From Actinomycetota bacterium (GTDB lineage Bacteria; Actinomycetota; Thermoleophilia; Solirubrobacterales; 70-9), in assembly GCA_018268415.1 (NCBI GenBank), contig JAFDWO010000083.1:1-61186 (forward strand): a stretch of DNA of 61,186 bases. The letters are read 5' to 3'. Positions within the stretch are counted from its first letter, which is position 1. Every line of letters starts with the position of its first letter. The position numbers and the translations under genes are program-made. Positions 7,708 through 15,920 of this stretch are shown piece by piece. A model generated the notes under the pieces. It was not told where the DNA came from. It was given only the letters and a program-made list of their open reading frames with translations, and made no database searches.

Positions 7708-8880
7708 ATGTCTTCGAACAACCGCAAAGGCAGGATTCCCTACCCCGGCACCGGCATCGGCGAGTACGTCGATGAGGCGTTCACCGTTCAGGGGTTCTTC
7801 GGTCCCTGGGCGAACGTCTTCCGCCACCGGAACCTGGCGCATCCGGTTGCCGCCTCGGACGAGACGCTGGTCTACCAGGGCCTCGACGCCGCGGCCCTGG
7901 CGCCGACCGACGCCGCGGCCGCCGACGGCGAGCCGCTGCAGATCCTCGCCGGGAAGCAGAGCGCGGTCGCGATCTCGCGCCGTAGCGCGCCCGCGCCCTT
8001 CGCGGAGAAGCTCGTCGACCGCCACCAGATCCGTTTCTACCATCGCGGCGAGTTCCTGCTCGAAACCGAGCTCGGCCCGCTGCCGGTGGGGCCAGGCGAC
8101 TTCGCCGTCATCCCGGCCAATCTGATCTATCGCGAGCGCCCGCTCCGCGGCGACCCGCTGGTCGTCGTCTTCGAGGTCGAGCAGCCGGTGGTGCTGGCGG
8201 AGAAGCTCTGGGACAGCGTCGGCTTCGCCGGCGGCTTCGTCGACTACTCCGAGATGGAGCTGCCGGAGCCCGATCCGGAGGCCGGGCCCGGCGAGCCGAC
8301 CAGGGTCCGGATCCGCGACGAGGGGCAGTGGCACTCGATGGACTACGACTTCGATCCCTGCGCCGACGTCGTCGGCTGGCTCGGTGACCCGGTCGTCTAC
8401 AAGCTGAACGTCGACGCCGTGCCGGGGATCGGCACCACCAGCGGCTTCCTCACCCCGCCCGCCAACGCCGTCCTCTACGGCGAGGGCCGTGAGTTCTTCT
8501 TCAATGTGCTCGGGCCGCGGCCGTTCCCGACGACCCCGCCGCCCCGGGGCAGCTACGGGGCGCCCTCGCACCAGAACGACTACGACGAGGTCTGGTTCAA
8601 CCACGCCTCAGAGTTCGCGCCACAGACCGACGCCCACCTCTGGCTGCTGCCGCGGACGATCCCCCACCCGGGCCTGAAGCGGCCGCCGGAGTACCCCGAG
8701 AACCCGGTTCGTCAGATCGAGGAGCTGAAGCTCAACTTCGACACCAAGGAGCGGCTGCGCTGGACCGATGCGGGCCGGGCGGCGTTCATGGCCGACCCGC
8801 AGACCGCTCTCTATACGAGCTTCTACGGCGCCCACATCGGCGTCGTCCCCGAGAGCGTGCGAGCGCTGAAGAAAGCCTAG
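7708..8880 (+). CDS. homogentisate 1,2-dioxygenase-like cupin
   Basis: 390 aa, family length close to homogentisate dioxygenases (about 430). The iron site is recognisable: His288 and Glu294 in SHQNDYDEVWF (spacing of six, as in HmgA) and His320 in RTIPHPG. The N-terminal beta-sandwich includes RHQIRFYHRGEFLLETELG. RBS GAAAGGAG upstream of ATG 7708. Because it lies beside a dihydroxyphthalate-decarboxylase-like gene rather than tyrosine-degradation genes, it may cleave a different hydroquinone-type ring. That is inference. Confidence 0.75.
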   Translation: MSSNNRKGRIPYPGTGIGEYVDEAFTVQGFFGPWANVFRHRNLAHPVAASDETLVYQGLDAAALAPTDAAAADGEPLQILAGKQSAVAISRRSAPAPFAEKLVDRHQIRFYHRGEFLLETELGPLPVGPGDFAVIPANLIYRERPLRGDPLVVVFEVEQPVVLAEKLWDSVGFAGGFVDYSEMELPEPDPEAGPGEPTRVRIRDEGQWHSMDYDFDPCADVVGWLGDPVVYKLNVDAVPGIGTTSGFLTPPANAVLYGEGREFFFNVLGPRPFPTTPPPRGSYGAPSHQNDYDEVWFNHASEFAPQTDAHLWLLPRTIPHPGLKRPPEYPENPVRQIEELKLNFDTKERLRWTDAGRAAFMADPQTALYTSFYGAHIGVVPESVRALKKA

Positions 8881-8902
8881 AAACGAGAGATCGGAGCGAT
8901 CG

Positions 8903-9877
8903 ATGTCATCTGTCAGCCAGGAGCCTCTGTCCCTCGTCGAGGCGGCCGACCGCGAGTTGCGCGAGTACAAGTTCGCCGGCGACCTGCGGGTGCAGCCGAA
9001 GTGGGACATCCCGGAGAAGGTCGCGATCCAGGTCGCGCTCGCGGGGCGCTTCTCGAAGGAGCAGGAGACCCAGCACCCGCTCGCGCTCTCGAGCTTCGTC
9101 GACTCTGCCGCCGAGGTGATCGCGGCAGGCGCCTCCGGCGTCCACGTCGACTACAGCTTCCTGGTCGACGAGGAGGGCAAGAAGATGGACCGGGAGTACC
9201 GGCCGGTCGAGAGCTACAAGGCCGTCCTCGACCCGTTGCGGGAGCGCTTCGGCGACGGCTTCGTCGCCAACCTCAACGTGCTCAACGGCGACACCTTCGA
9301 CGAGTGCATGGAGCCGGCGCGGGCGGGGATGTGCGAAGTGGCTCCGTGCGCCTCGGGTCACCCGCCGGAGTTCGTCGTGCCGGCGATCGAAGCGCTGCAG
9401 GAGGCCGGGGTGAAGCCGGAGATCGTGATCCACAGTTCGGGCGAGATCGAGCTGGCGAAACGCCGCCTGATCGATACCGGCATCCTCGCGAAGCCGTACT
9501 ACTTCATCCTCCTCTACGGGCTGCCCTTCGACTCGGGCCGGACCCTGCTGTCGGGAACCTGGTCGCGCAACACCCAGGACATGGCGGCGCAGCTGTTCCT
9601 GATGGCGGACCAGCTCAAGAGCCTCGACGAGGGCGCCCAGATCACCGTCTGCGCGGCCGGCCGGGCGAGCCTCTACGTGACCACCCTGGCGACGATGATG
9701 GGGCTCCACATCCGGGTCGGGACCGAGGACACCTACTGGCGCAGCCCGCTCCGGGACGACGTCGTCGACGGCAACCTGGAGATGTTCGAATCGGCTCGTA
9801 CGATCGCCTCCCTGCTGGGTCGAGAGGTGGCCACGGCCAACGAGTACCGGGCCTCGATCGGGCTCCCGACGCGATAG
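8903..9877 (+). CDS. DUF849/BKACE-family protein
   Basis: 324-aa TIM-barrel protein resembling beta-keto acid cleavage enzymes, which use acetyl-CoA to split beta-keto acids. KVAIQVALAGRFSKEQ, HPLALSSFVDSA and AGASGVHVDYSFL mark the family. The zinc-binding HxH of characterised members appears here as HVD, so metal binding or chemistry may differ. Last gene of the LysR-linked operon; a product of ring cleavage would be a sensible substrate. No CoA-ligase is nearby. Confidence 0.65.
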   Translation: MSSVSQEPLSLVEAADRELREYKFAGDLRVQPKWDIPEKVAIQVALAGRFSKEQETQHPLALSSFVDSAAEVIAAGASGVHVDYSFLVDEEGKKMDREYRPVESYKAVLDPLRERFGDGFVANLNVLNGDTFDECMEPARAGMCEVAPCASGHPPEFVVPAIEALQEAGVKPEIVIHSSGEIELAKRRLIDTGILAKPYYFILLYGLPFDSGRTLLSGTWSRNTQDMAAQLFLMADQLKSLDEGAQITVCAAGRASLYVTTLATMMGLHIRVGTEDTYWRSPLRDDVVDGNLEMFESARTIASLLGREVATANEYRASIGLPTR

Positions 9878-9908
9878 CCCGGACCGAATGGCCCGCCCGT
9901 CACATTCG

Positions 9909-9940
9909 TATTTGACCGTCGTCTGCGCCGGCGCGACGCT
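9909..9940 (+). promoter_or_regulatory. promoter TATTTG-N20-GACGCT
   Basis: TATTTG at 9909-9914 contains -35 TTGACC; 17 bp later is a weak -10 GACGCT (9935-9940, lacks the first T). An ATG follows after 7 nt. Drives the 9.95-15.1 kb operon. Confidence 0.5.
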
Positions 9941-9947
9941 TGCTGCG

Positions 9948-9992
9948 ATGAGTGGGAGGGCAGCCAGCGACCCCAGCCGAGGTCTCCAATGA
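9948..9992 (+). CDS. 14-codon leaderless leader ORF
   Basis: ATG 7 nt after the -10 opens a 14-codon frame (MSGRAASDPSRGLQ) whose TGA overlaps the ATG of the next gene (ATGA at 9989). A leaderless ribosome reading this ORF would terminate exactly on the next start, so it may couple translation of a gene that has only a poor Shine-Dalgarno. Too short for a functional assignment. Confidence 0.4.
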   Translation: MSGRAASDPSRGLQ

Positions 9993-11008
9993 GCGAGTCC
10001 CGTACGGCGCCGCTATGGATCTCCGACGCGGTGGCGGCCGAGCTCCTGCCGCTGGCCGAGGCGATCGACGTTCTCGCCGATGCGCACAGGGCCTACCTCG
10101 AGGGCCGGGCCGGGAACATGGCCCGCGCCCATCTGCGCTGGGAGGGGTCGATCCTGCACGCGGTCGGCGGCGTCCTCGACCAGTACGCCGGAACCAAGAC
10201 CTGGCTCTACACGCCGGGCGGCGCCAAGCCGCTGCTGATCCTCTTCTCGCTCCGCGACGGCAGCGTCGCGGCCGCGGTCGAGGCCTTCGGCATGGGCAAG
10301 AACCGGACCGCCGCCACCTCCGGCCTGGCGACCAGGGTGATGGCGCGGAGCGACGCGACGACCCTGGCGCTGCTCGGCACCGGTAGCCAGGCTTTCGCCC
10401 AGGCGCAGGCGGTGGCCGCGGTTCGCGACCTGACCGAGATCAGGCTCTTCGGGCGTGACGCCGGTCGCCGCGAGGGGCTGGCCGAGCGCCTGCGGGCCGA
10501 GCTCGGGGTCGCAGTGACGCCGTGCGGCAGCGCCGAGGAGGCCGTCGCCGACGCCGACGTCGTCACCACCGTGACCCGCTCGTCGGAGCCCTTCCTCAGT
10601 GGCGCCGCGCTGCGGTCGGGCATGCACGTCAACGCGGTCGGCGCGATCGTCCCGACCCGGCGCGAGCTCGACGTTAGCGCGGTCGCCCGTTTCGGGCGCA
10701 TCGCGGTCGATTCGGTGCCTCAGGCCGAAGCCGACGCGGGCGAGCTGATCGCCGCGGTCGCGGCCGGGGAGCTCGCCTGGGAGGCGGTCGCCGAGCTCGG
10801 CGCCGTCGTCGCCGAGGCGCCGCCGCGCGATCCCGCCGAGCTGACGCTCTTCAAGTCGCTCGGCGTCGGCATCGCCGATGTCGCGATCGGCGTCGAGCTG
10901 CTGCGCCGAGCCCGCAGCGCCGGGGCGGGGGAGCCACTGCCCGGTTCGGTCTCCGAGCGGTACCAGGCTGACACGCCGGAGCCCCAAGCAATCGTCAGCA
11001 ATCAGTGA
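9989..11008 (+). CDS. ornithine cyclodeaminase/mu-crystallin family protein
   Basis: 339 aa. The NAD(P)-binding Rossmann motif is LALLGTGSQAFAQAQA (about residues 128-143), with GRAGNMARAHLRW and AGTKTWLYTPGGAKP in the N-terminal half typical of the family. Members include ornithine cyclodeaminase, ketimine reductases and dehydrogenases of amino or hydroxy acids; none can be chosen here. It overlaps the bicupin gene region at its stop. In an aromatic cluster it may reduce an imine or keto acid side product. Confidence 0.75.
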   Translation: MSESRTAPLWISDAVAAELLPLAEAIDVLADAHRAYLEGRAGNMARAHLRWEGSILHAVGGVLDQYAGTKTWLYTPGGAKPLLILFSLRDGSVAAAVEAFGMGKNRTAATSGLATRVMARSDATTLALLGTGSQAFAQAQAVAAVRDLTEIRLFGRDAGRREGLAERLRAELGVAVTPCGSAEEAVADADVVTTVTRSSEPFLSGAALRSGMHVNAVGAIVPTRRELDVSAVARFGRIAVDSVPQAEADAGELIAAVAAGELAWEAVAELGAVVAEAPPRDPAELTLFKSLGVGIADVAIGVELLRRARSAGAGEPLPGSVSERYQADTPEPQAIVSNQ

Positions 11009-11022
11009 AGGGAGCCCTTTCG

Positions 11023-12141
11023 GTGTCAAAGATTCCAGACGTGCCCATGGCCAACCCGGGGAAGCCGGTGCTGCTCGACCGCTCCGGTCGGGAGGTCGAA
11101 CCGTACCGGCCGCTGAAACCGATCCTGATCAAGGCGGCCGAAATCGAGGCGGAGATCGAGCGGCTTTCCTCGGAGCCCTTCCGCGGCTCGCGTCGCACCT
11201 CGATCGTGCACCCCGGTCTGCTTCCGAGCGGCAGCCTCTACCCGGCCTGCGCGGTCTCGCTCAACGTTTTGCTGCCGGGCGAGAGCACGCGGCCGCACCG
11301 CCACAACTCCTCGGTCGTCAACTTCGGGGTCCGCGGCGGCGGCAAGTCGATCGTCGGCGGGCGCGAGATCCAATGGGGCCAGTACGACACCTTCACGACG
11401 CCGCCGTGGACGATCCACCAGCACTTCAACGACAGCGACGAGATCCAGGTCCGCCTCAGCTACAGCAATAGTGGCCTGCTCGACCTGCTCGGCGTCCACA
11501 TCGTCGAGAACACCGAGGGGATGGACCCCAGCCAGCCGCTCGGCGATCCCGAGGCGGAGCGCGAGCAGAGCGTCCGCGGCGAGACGATCGGCGAGGATGG
11601 CGCGGCGCTCCTCACCTACGAGCAGCTGATCTCACCCGACCCGCCGTACCAGCCGCCGCTCTACTGGCCGTGGCAGGAGCTGCGGACGCGGCTCGAGACG
11701 CTTCGCTCGCTCGGGCAGGAGTACAAGGGCCGGCGCCTGTTCCTGATGTACGACCGCGCCACCGGTCGCAGCCAGGGAACCACCGCCACCTTCTTCGCGA
11801 CGATCACGATGCGGCCCGCCGGGATCGTCGACCAACCCCACCGTCACACTTCGGCTGCCGTCAACTACATCTTCTCGGGCAACGGCTGGAGCATCGTCGG
11901 CGGTGAGAAATACGAGTGGGGCGCCGGCGACCTGATGCTGACCGCTCCCGGCTGGATGATCCACGGCCACGCCTCCCACGAGGGCGAGGACGTCTACGAG
12001 CTGACGATCCAGGACTCGCCGCTGCAGATCGGGATCGGCAGCCTGCTCTGGCTGGAGAACCTCCAAGAGCAGGTCGAGGCGCTGGGCGTCACCCAGGGCT
12101 TCGCAACGAACCGCGACAGCCTGGTCGGGGACTCGGCGTGA
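11023..12141 (+). CDS. bicupin ring-cleavage dioxygenase (gentisate / 1-hydroxy-2-naphthoate type)
   Basis: 372 aa with two cupin domains. The first metal-site motif is PHRHNSSVVNFGVRGGGKSI and the second is QPHRHTSAAVNYIFSGNGWS; this duplicated PHRH pattern is characteristic of gentisate 1,2-dioxygenase and of 1-hydroxy-2-naphthoate dioxygenase (PhdI). GTG 11023 follows AAGGGAG; GTG 11005, overlapping the previous stop, is an alternative. The DapA-type aldolase directly downstream (4-bp overlap) favours a PhdI-like step, but gentisate or salicylate cleavage remains possible. Confidence 0.8.
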   Translation: MSKIPDVPMANPGKPVLLDRSGREVEPYRPLKPILIKAAEIEAEIERLSSEPFRGSRRTSIVHPGLLPSGSLYPACAVSLNVLLPGESTRPHRHNSSVVNFGVRGGGKSIVGGREIQWGQYDTFTTPPWTIHQHFNDSDEIQVRLSYSNSGLLDLLGVHIVENTEGMDPSQPLGDPEAEREQSVRGETIGEDGAALLTYEQLISPDPPYQPPLYWPWQELRTRLETLRSLGQEYKGRRLFLMYDRATGRSQGTTATFFATITMRPAGIVDQPHRHTSAAVNYIFSGNGWSIVGGEKYEWGAGDLMLTAPGWMIHGHASHEGEDVYELTIQDSPLQIGIGSLLWLENLQEQVEALGVTQGFATNRDSLVGDSA

Positions 12142-13067
12142 CGACAGCGGTCGAGCTGTGGGGCTCGCTGGCCCCGGTCGTCACCCCCTTTCGAGAGGGG
12201 GCGGTCGACTTCGACTCCTTCGCGGCGCTGGTCGGGCGGCAGTTCGACCAGGGCTCGCACGGGGTCGTCGTCACCGGCACCAGTGGTGAGCCGACGAGCC
12301 TCAACGCCGACGAGCGGATCGAGCTCTACCGGGCTGCCACCGAGGCGGCCCGGGGCCGCGGACCGGTGGTGGCGGCAACCGGCTCGGCAAACCAGGCCGA
12401 AGCGCTGCGCCTCACCGCGGCCGCCGAAGGTGCCGGTGCCGACGCGGTCCTGGTCGTCTGCCCGGCGTTCGTCAAGCCGAGCCAGCGGGGGCTGGTCGAG
12501 CACTTCACCCGGGTCTTCGCCGCCACCTCGCTGCCGGCGATGATCTACCACATCCCAGGCCGCGCGGCGGTCGGCGTCACGACCGCCACGGTGGCCCGGA
12601 TCGCCTCCTCCTCGCCCAACCTCGTCGGGCTCAAGGCCGCCTCGCCGGACCTCGACTTCGTCACCGAGCTGCTGTTCGAGCTCGGCAATGACTTCCGCAT
12701 CTTCTGTGGCGTCGAGAGCCTCTCCTACCCGATGCTCGCGCTCGGCGCCGCCGGCCTGATGAACGCGATCGCGAACTTGGCGCCGGGCCCCGTCGCCGAG
12801 CTCTGCGAGGCGGTTCGCGACGGCGACCACGGGCGCGCGCTGGAGCTGCATCGGGGCCTCTTCACGGTCAACCGGGCGGTCTTCTTCGACACCAACCCGA
12901 TCCCCCTGAAGGCGATGCTCGCGGCCCGCGAGATCGGCTCGGCCGAGGTCCGCCCGCCGCTCGCCCAGCTCGACGAGGAGACCCACCGGCGGGTGATGGA
13001 GGCGCTGGCGACGCTGCCCGCGCCGACCGATGCCGCGCCGGGGAGGGCTGGGGCTTGGCGCGCCTGA
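12138..13067 (+). CDS. DapA-family aldolase (hydratase-aldolase-like)
   Basis: 309-aa N-acetylneuraminate lyase/dihydrodipicolinate synthase superfamily TIM barrel. Visible are the GTSGEPTSL substrate loop, Tyr in MIYHIPGR and the Schiff-base lysine in LVGLKAASPD. The superfamily includes the hydratase-aldolases NahE and PhdJ that act after naphthalene or phenanthrene ring cleavage. Its overlap with a bicupin dioxygenase gene makes such a role more likely than lysine biosynthesis. Substrate not proven. Confidence 0.75.
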   Translation: MTTAVELWGSLAPVVTPFREGAVDFDSFAALVGRQFDQGSHGVVVTGTSGEPTSLNADERIELYRAATEAARGRGPVVAATGSANQAEALRLTAAAEGAGADAVLVVCPAFVKPSQRGLVEHFTRVFAATSLPAMIYHIPGRAAVGVTTATVARIASSSPNLVGLKAASPDLDFVTELLFELGNDFRIFCGVESLSYPMLALGAAGLMNAIANLAPGPVAELCEAVRDGDHGRALELHRGLFTVNRAVFFDTNPIPLKAMLAAREIGSAEVRPPLAQLDEETHRRVMEALATLPAPTDAAPGRAGAWRA

Positions 13068-13690
13068 CCGTCTTCGGGGCGACCGGCCCGACCGGCGCGC
13101 TGGTCCTCTCGCAGGCTCTCGACGCCGGCCACGAGGTTCGTGCCGTCGTCCGCCGTCCGGAGGCGATCACGGTCAGCAGCAACCGGCTCGAGGTGTTCGA
13201 GGCCGACGTGCTCGATGAACTGCCGGCGGCCGCCGTCCGAGGCTCCGTCGCCGTGATCTCGGCCCTGGGAAGCTCCGACGGGCGCCGGCCGACGACGGTC
13301 TACTCGCGCGGCATCGCGGCGATCGCGGCGGCGATGGACGAGGTCGGGGTCCGGCGGCTGGTTGCGATCACCGGCGCCCCCGTTGCGCCCGCCGACGAGC
13401 GGACCTGGTTCGAGCGCAACGTCCAGCACCGCGTACTCCACGTCTTCTTCGGCGCGATGTACGACGACATGCGCGTGATGGAGAACGAGCTGCGCCGCGG
13501 CGACCTCGACTGGACCGTCTTTCGCCCGCCCCGGCTGACCAACCGGTCCGCCAAGGGCACCTGGCGGACGGCGGTCGACGGACCGCTGTCGCGCGCCCGC
13601 ACGATCAGCCGCGCCGACCTCGCGGCGGCGATGCTGAAGGCGATCGACGAACGGGCGCTGGCCCGCCACGCGGTGACGATCGCCGACTGA
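13055..13690 (+). CDS. NAD(P)-binding NmrA/SDR-atypical protein
   Basis: 211 aa starting at TTG 13055, overlapping the aldolase by 13 bp. N-terminal dinucleotide motif LTVFGATGPTGALV, then RAVVRRPE and RRLVAITGAPV; DLDWTVFRPPRLTN is typical of atypical short-chain reductases of the NmrA group. The YxxxK catalytic pair is not evident. Probably a reductase or redox-sensing protein acting on an operon intermediate. Confidence 0.7.
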   Translation: MARLTVFGATGPTGALVLSQALDAGHEVRAVVRRPEAITVSSNRLEVFEADVLDELPAAAVRGSVAVISALGSSDGRRPTTVYSRGIAAIAAAMDEVGVRRLVAITGAPVAPADERTWFERNVQHRVLHVFFGAMYDDMRVMENELRRGDLDWTVFRPPRLTNRSAKGTWRTAVDGPLSRARTISRADLAAAMLKAIDERALARHAVTIAD

Positions 13691-13727
13691 CCTTGCAAAC
13701 CAGATCAAGCAGAGAAAGAGGGGGACA

Positions 13728-14129
13728 TTGAGCCAGGAAGTCGAGACCGGGAGCAGCTGGCCCGTCGGTCGGTGCAGCCTCGAGGTCACGTTCCGAGACG
13801 GTCCGAAAGACGGCGAGAGCGAGCAGCGCCTGCTCGAATTCCTGCCCGAGGGCCGGCTGATCCAGCTGCAACCGCCCTTTCCCGCAGCCGGCGATTGGAC
13901 GCTTCGCGACGGCAGGCTGTCGTTCAACGTCTTCGAGGTGGTCCTCGGCGACGACCTGAAGCCCAGCGTGGTCGTCCACGTCGCCTGCCGGGACGCGTCC
14001 TTCGATGCGGCGGCGAACGTCGTCGAAGGTGACGCCAAGGCACAGGTCTACGCGGCCGGCGACGACCCGGTCGCGACGCTGCGGGTCAGCCAGCGCGGGG
14101 AAATGATCGACAACGGAAGAGGGGAGTGA
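13728..14129 (+). CDS. hypothetical protein
   Basis: 133 aa from TTG 13728 with AGAGGGGGA upstream. No signal peptide, membrane helix or cysteine pair. The sequence alternates short beta-prone segments (CSLEVTFRDG, RLIQLQPPF, SVVVHVACRD, AQVYAAGDD), suggesting a small beta-barrel. It overlaps the VOC gene by 4 bp and is surely part of the operon. I do not recognise the family. Confidence 0.55.
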   Translation: MSQEVETGSSWPVGRCSLEVTFRDGPKDGESEQRLLEFLPEGRLIQLQPPFPAAGDWTLRDGRLSFNVFEVVLGDDLKPSVVVHVACRDASFDAAANVVEGDAKAQVYAAGDDPVATLRVSQRGEMIDNGRGE

Positions 14130-14698
14130 TCGCGGTGGCACGAAGCAACAGCAACACCGCCCGACAGGACCGCTTCAATCGCGACGACAACGAGCACGGT
14201 GTGATCGGCATCGACCACTTCGCGATGCCGGCCGACGACATCGAGCTGATGGCGAGGTTCATCGAAGAGGTCCTCGGCGGCGAGCCCTACTACGTCACCG
14301 GGTTCGATCCCGAGGATGAGGCGAAAGGCAAACCCAGACAGGTCTTCATGCGGGTCGGCAACGTGCTGATGCAGTGCGCGGAACCGATCACCGGGGGCGT
14401 CACGGTCGGCAAGGGGGATACCAACCCGTGGCCGCACTGGGCCTTCCTGATGAGCGCCGAGGGGCTGCAGCGCAACCTCGCGCGGCTCGACGAGATGGGC
14501 ATCCCGTACTTCGGCCCGGCCGAGCACGTCGGCGGCGACAGCTTCTCCGCCTACTTCGCCAGCCCGGAAGGCCACAAGCTCGAGCTCGTCACCTACGACG
14601 ACTATCCCGCCGAGAAGGTAATCGGCATCTTCGGCCCGAAAGGCGCCGGCACCCCGCAGTGGGCCGACCTGTTCTACGAGTGGACGCCGAGCAGCTAG
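14126..14698 (+). CDS. VOC superfamily (glyoxalase/extradiol-like) protein
   Basis: 190 aa. IDHFAMPADDIELMARFIEEVLGG is split as GIDHFAMPADDIELMARF and FIEEVLGGEPYYV; YFASPEGHKLELVTYDD near residue 150 is the classical C-terminal metal-binding VOC motif. His in IDHFA, His in NPWPHWAFLM and Glu in KLELV are the probable metal ligands. Could be an extradiol-type dioxygenase, isomerase or hydrolase. Shares 19 bp with the next gene. Confidence 0.72.
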   Translation: MIAVARSNSNTARQDRFNRDDNEHGVIGIDHFAMPADDIELMARFIEEVLGGEPYYVTGFDPEDEAKGKPRQVFMRVGNVLMQCAEPITGGVTVGKGDTNPWPHWAFLMSAEGLQRNLARLDEMGIPYFGPAEHVGGDSFSAYFASPEGHKLELVTYDDYPAEKVIGIFGPKGAGTPQWADLFYEWTPSS

Positions 14699-15111
14699 GC
14701 CGGCTCACCGATCGGCAGCAGATCGCGGACCTGCTGAGCCGCTACTGCCTGATCCCCGATCGCGGCCAGTATGAGACCGCCACCGACGTCTTCACCGAGG
14801 ACGTGGTGGCGGTCTACCCGCACGCGACGATCGACGGGCGAGAGGCGCTGGTCGAGAGCGGCCGCGGCTTCTTCGGCCGGTTCGAGCGGCTTCAGCACGT
14901 GACCGCGAACGAGCTGGTCGAGGTCGACGGCGACACCGGCACGGTGCGGGCCAATCTGATCGCCACCCACGTGCTCGACGCGAGCAGGCCGGACGTCTTC
15001 TTCCGTGTCGGCGGGATCTACGAATTCGACCTCGTCCGGACCGTGTCCGGGTGGCGGATCAGCCGCCTCGAGCAGCGCCAGGTCTGGACCGAGGGGACGC
15101 CGGCGGGCTAG
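14680..15111 (+). CDS. SnoaL/NTF2-like protein
   Basis: 143 aa from GTG 14680, inside the end of the VOC gene. The SnoaL-like fold is indicated by LTDRQQIADLLSRYCLIPDR, YETATDVFTEDVVAVYPHA and the C-terminal GWRISRLEQRQVW. Such proteins act as small dehydratases, isomerases or subunits of ring-hydroxylating enzymes. Its stop codon overlaps that of the convergent gene on the other strand within the four bases CTAG (15108-15111). Confidence 0.68.
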   Translation: MDAEQLGRLTDRQQIADLLSRYCLIPDRGQYETATDVFTEDVVAVYPHATIDGREALVESGRGFFGRFERLQHVTANELVEVDGDTGTVRANLIATHVLDASRPDVFFRVGGIYEFDLVRTVSGWRISRLEQRQVWTEGTPAG

Positions 15112-15698
15112 GCGGTCTGGCCCTGCTCGTCCTCGAAGCGGCGCCAGCTGGGCCAGGCATAGGGAAGGGTGCCGAGCCCGAGCGGCCGCTCCGGCCAGCG
15201 CGCCTCGTCCTGCGCCAACGGGCGCTCGGCGGGCTCGAAGCCGTAGAAGAGCTGGTGCCGGCGCTCGGCGAACAGCCACTCGCCGTCGCGGCGCTCGTAG
15301 ACGTCTTCGTAGGCGATGTCCTGGCGGATCCAGTTGTCGCGATCGCCGAGGGCGGCGCTGCAGTAGAGGGTTCCGCAGGCGAGGTCGGGGGCGAGCAGGT
15401 TGATCACGTGGGTGCCGATCTGGGTGAAGCCGACGCGGCCGCCGAGGCCGCGGCGCAGGGCCGCGCCGAAGTCACGGCGAAGCGCGTCCCGCCCCCGTTC
15501 GCCGCTCCAGGACTCGAAGTCCTCGACGAAGAGGTGGGCGAGCGCATCGAGGTCACGCGAATCCATCGCCAGCGCGTAGCGGGCGGCGAGCTGGCGGATC
15601 TGCTCGTAGGCGAGGAGCCGGTCGGTCGCCCCGATCTCCGGCGGCGGATCCGGCCGCCGCGGGCCGAAATCCCGGTCGCTCGGTCGTCCGTAAGTCAT
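15108..15698 (-). CDS. SnoaL/NTF2-like protein
   Basis: 196 aa. AYEQIRQLAARYALAMDSRD followed by DALAHLFVEDFESW marks the same SnoaL-like family as the convergent neighbour. Start chosen at ATG 15698 because a TATTTG-type promoter ends 8 nt upstream; the frame stays open to 15848 but would include the promoter. Probably leaderless. Function unknown; a dehydratase or isomerase role is possible. Confidence 0.65.
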   Translation of the reverse strand: MTYGRPSDRDFGPRRPDPPPEIGATDRLLAYEQIRQLAARYALAMDSRDLDALAHLFVEDFESWSGERGRDALRRDFGAALRRGLGGRVGFTQIGTHVINLLAPDLACGTLYCSAALGDRDNWIRQDIAYEDVYERRDGEWLFAERRHQLFYGFEPAERPLAQDEARWPERPLGLGTLPYAWPSWRRFEDEQGQTA

Positions 15699-15706
15699 CG
15701 CGGCCG

Positions 15707-15739
15707 AAGCTAGCGTCTGGTCGAGCCTGCCCGCAAATA
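15707..15739 (-). promoter_or_regulatory. promoter TATTTG-N21-TAGCTT (minus strand)
   Basis: On the minus strand TATTTG (15739-15734) with -35 TTGCGG is followed after 18 bp by -10 TAGCTT (15712-15707), then 8 nt to the ATG at 15698. Same architecture as the promoters at 6045, 16469 and 29317. Confidence 0.6.
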
Positions 15740-15920
15740 GCAATCGGGCGAGGCGGCCATCGCTGCCGCGAAAGCAGCCCGGGCTGCCGGCGATAGCCGG
15801 GCAGATATGGCGCTCGATCGTTTTTGTATTTGCATTTGTGATTTTCATCCGTTTGGATAAGAGCTGGAGGGCGAGGAGAGTCTGCGGGGGGCTCTCTGTG
15901 TCCGCCTACAGGGTGAATCG

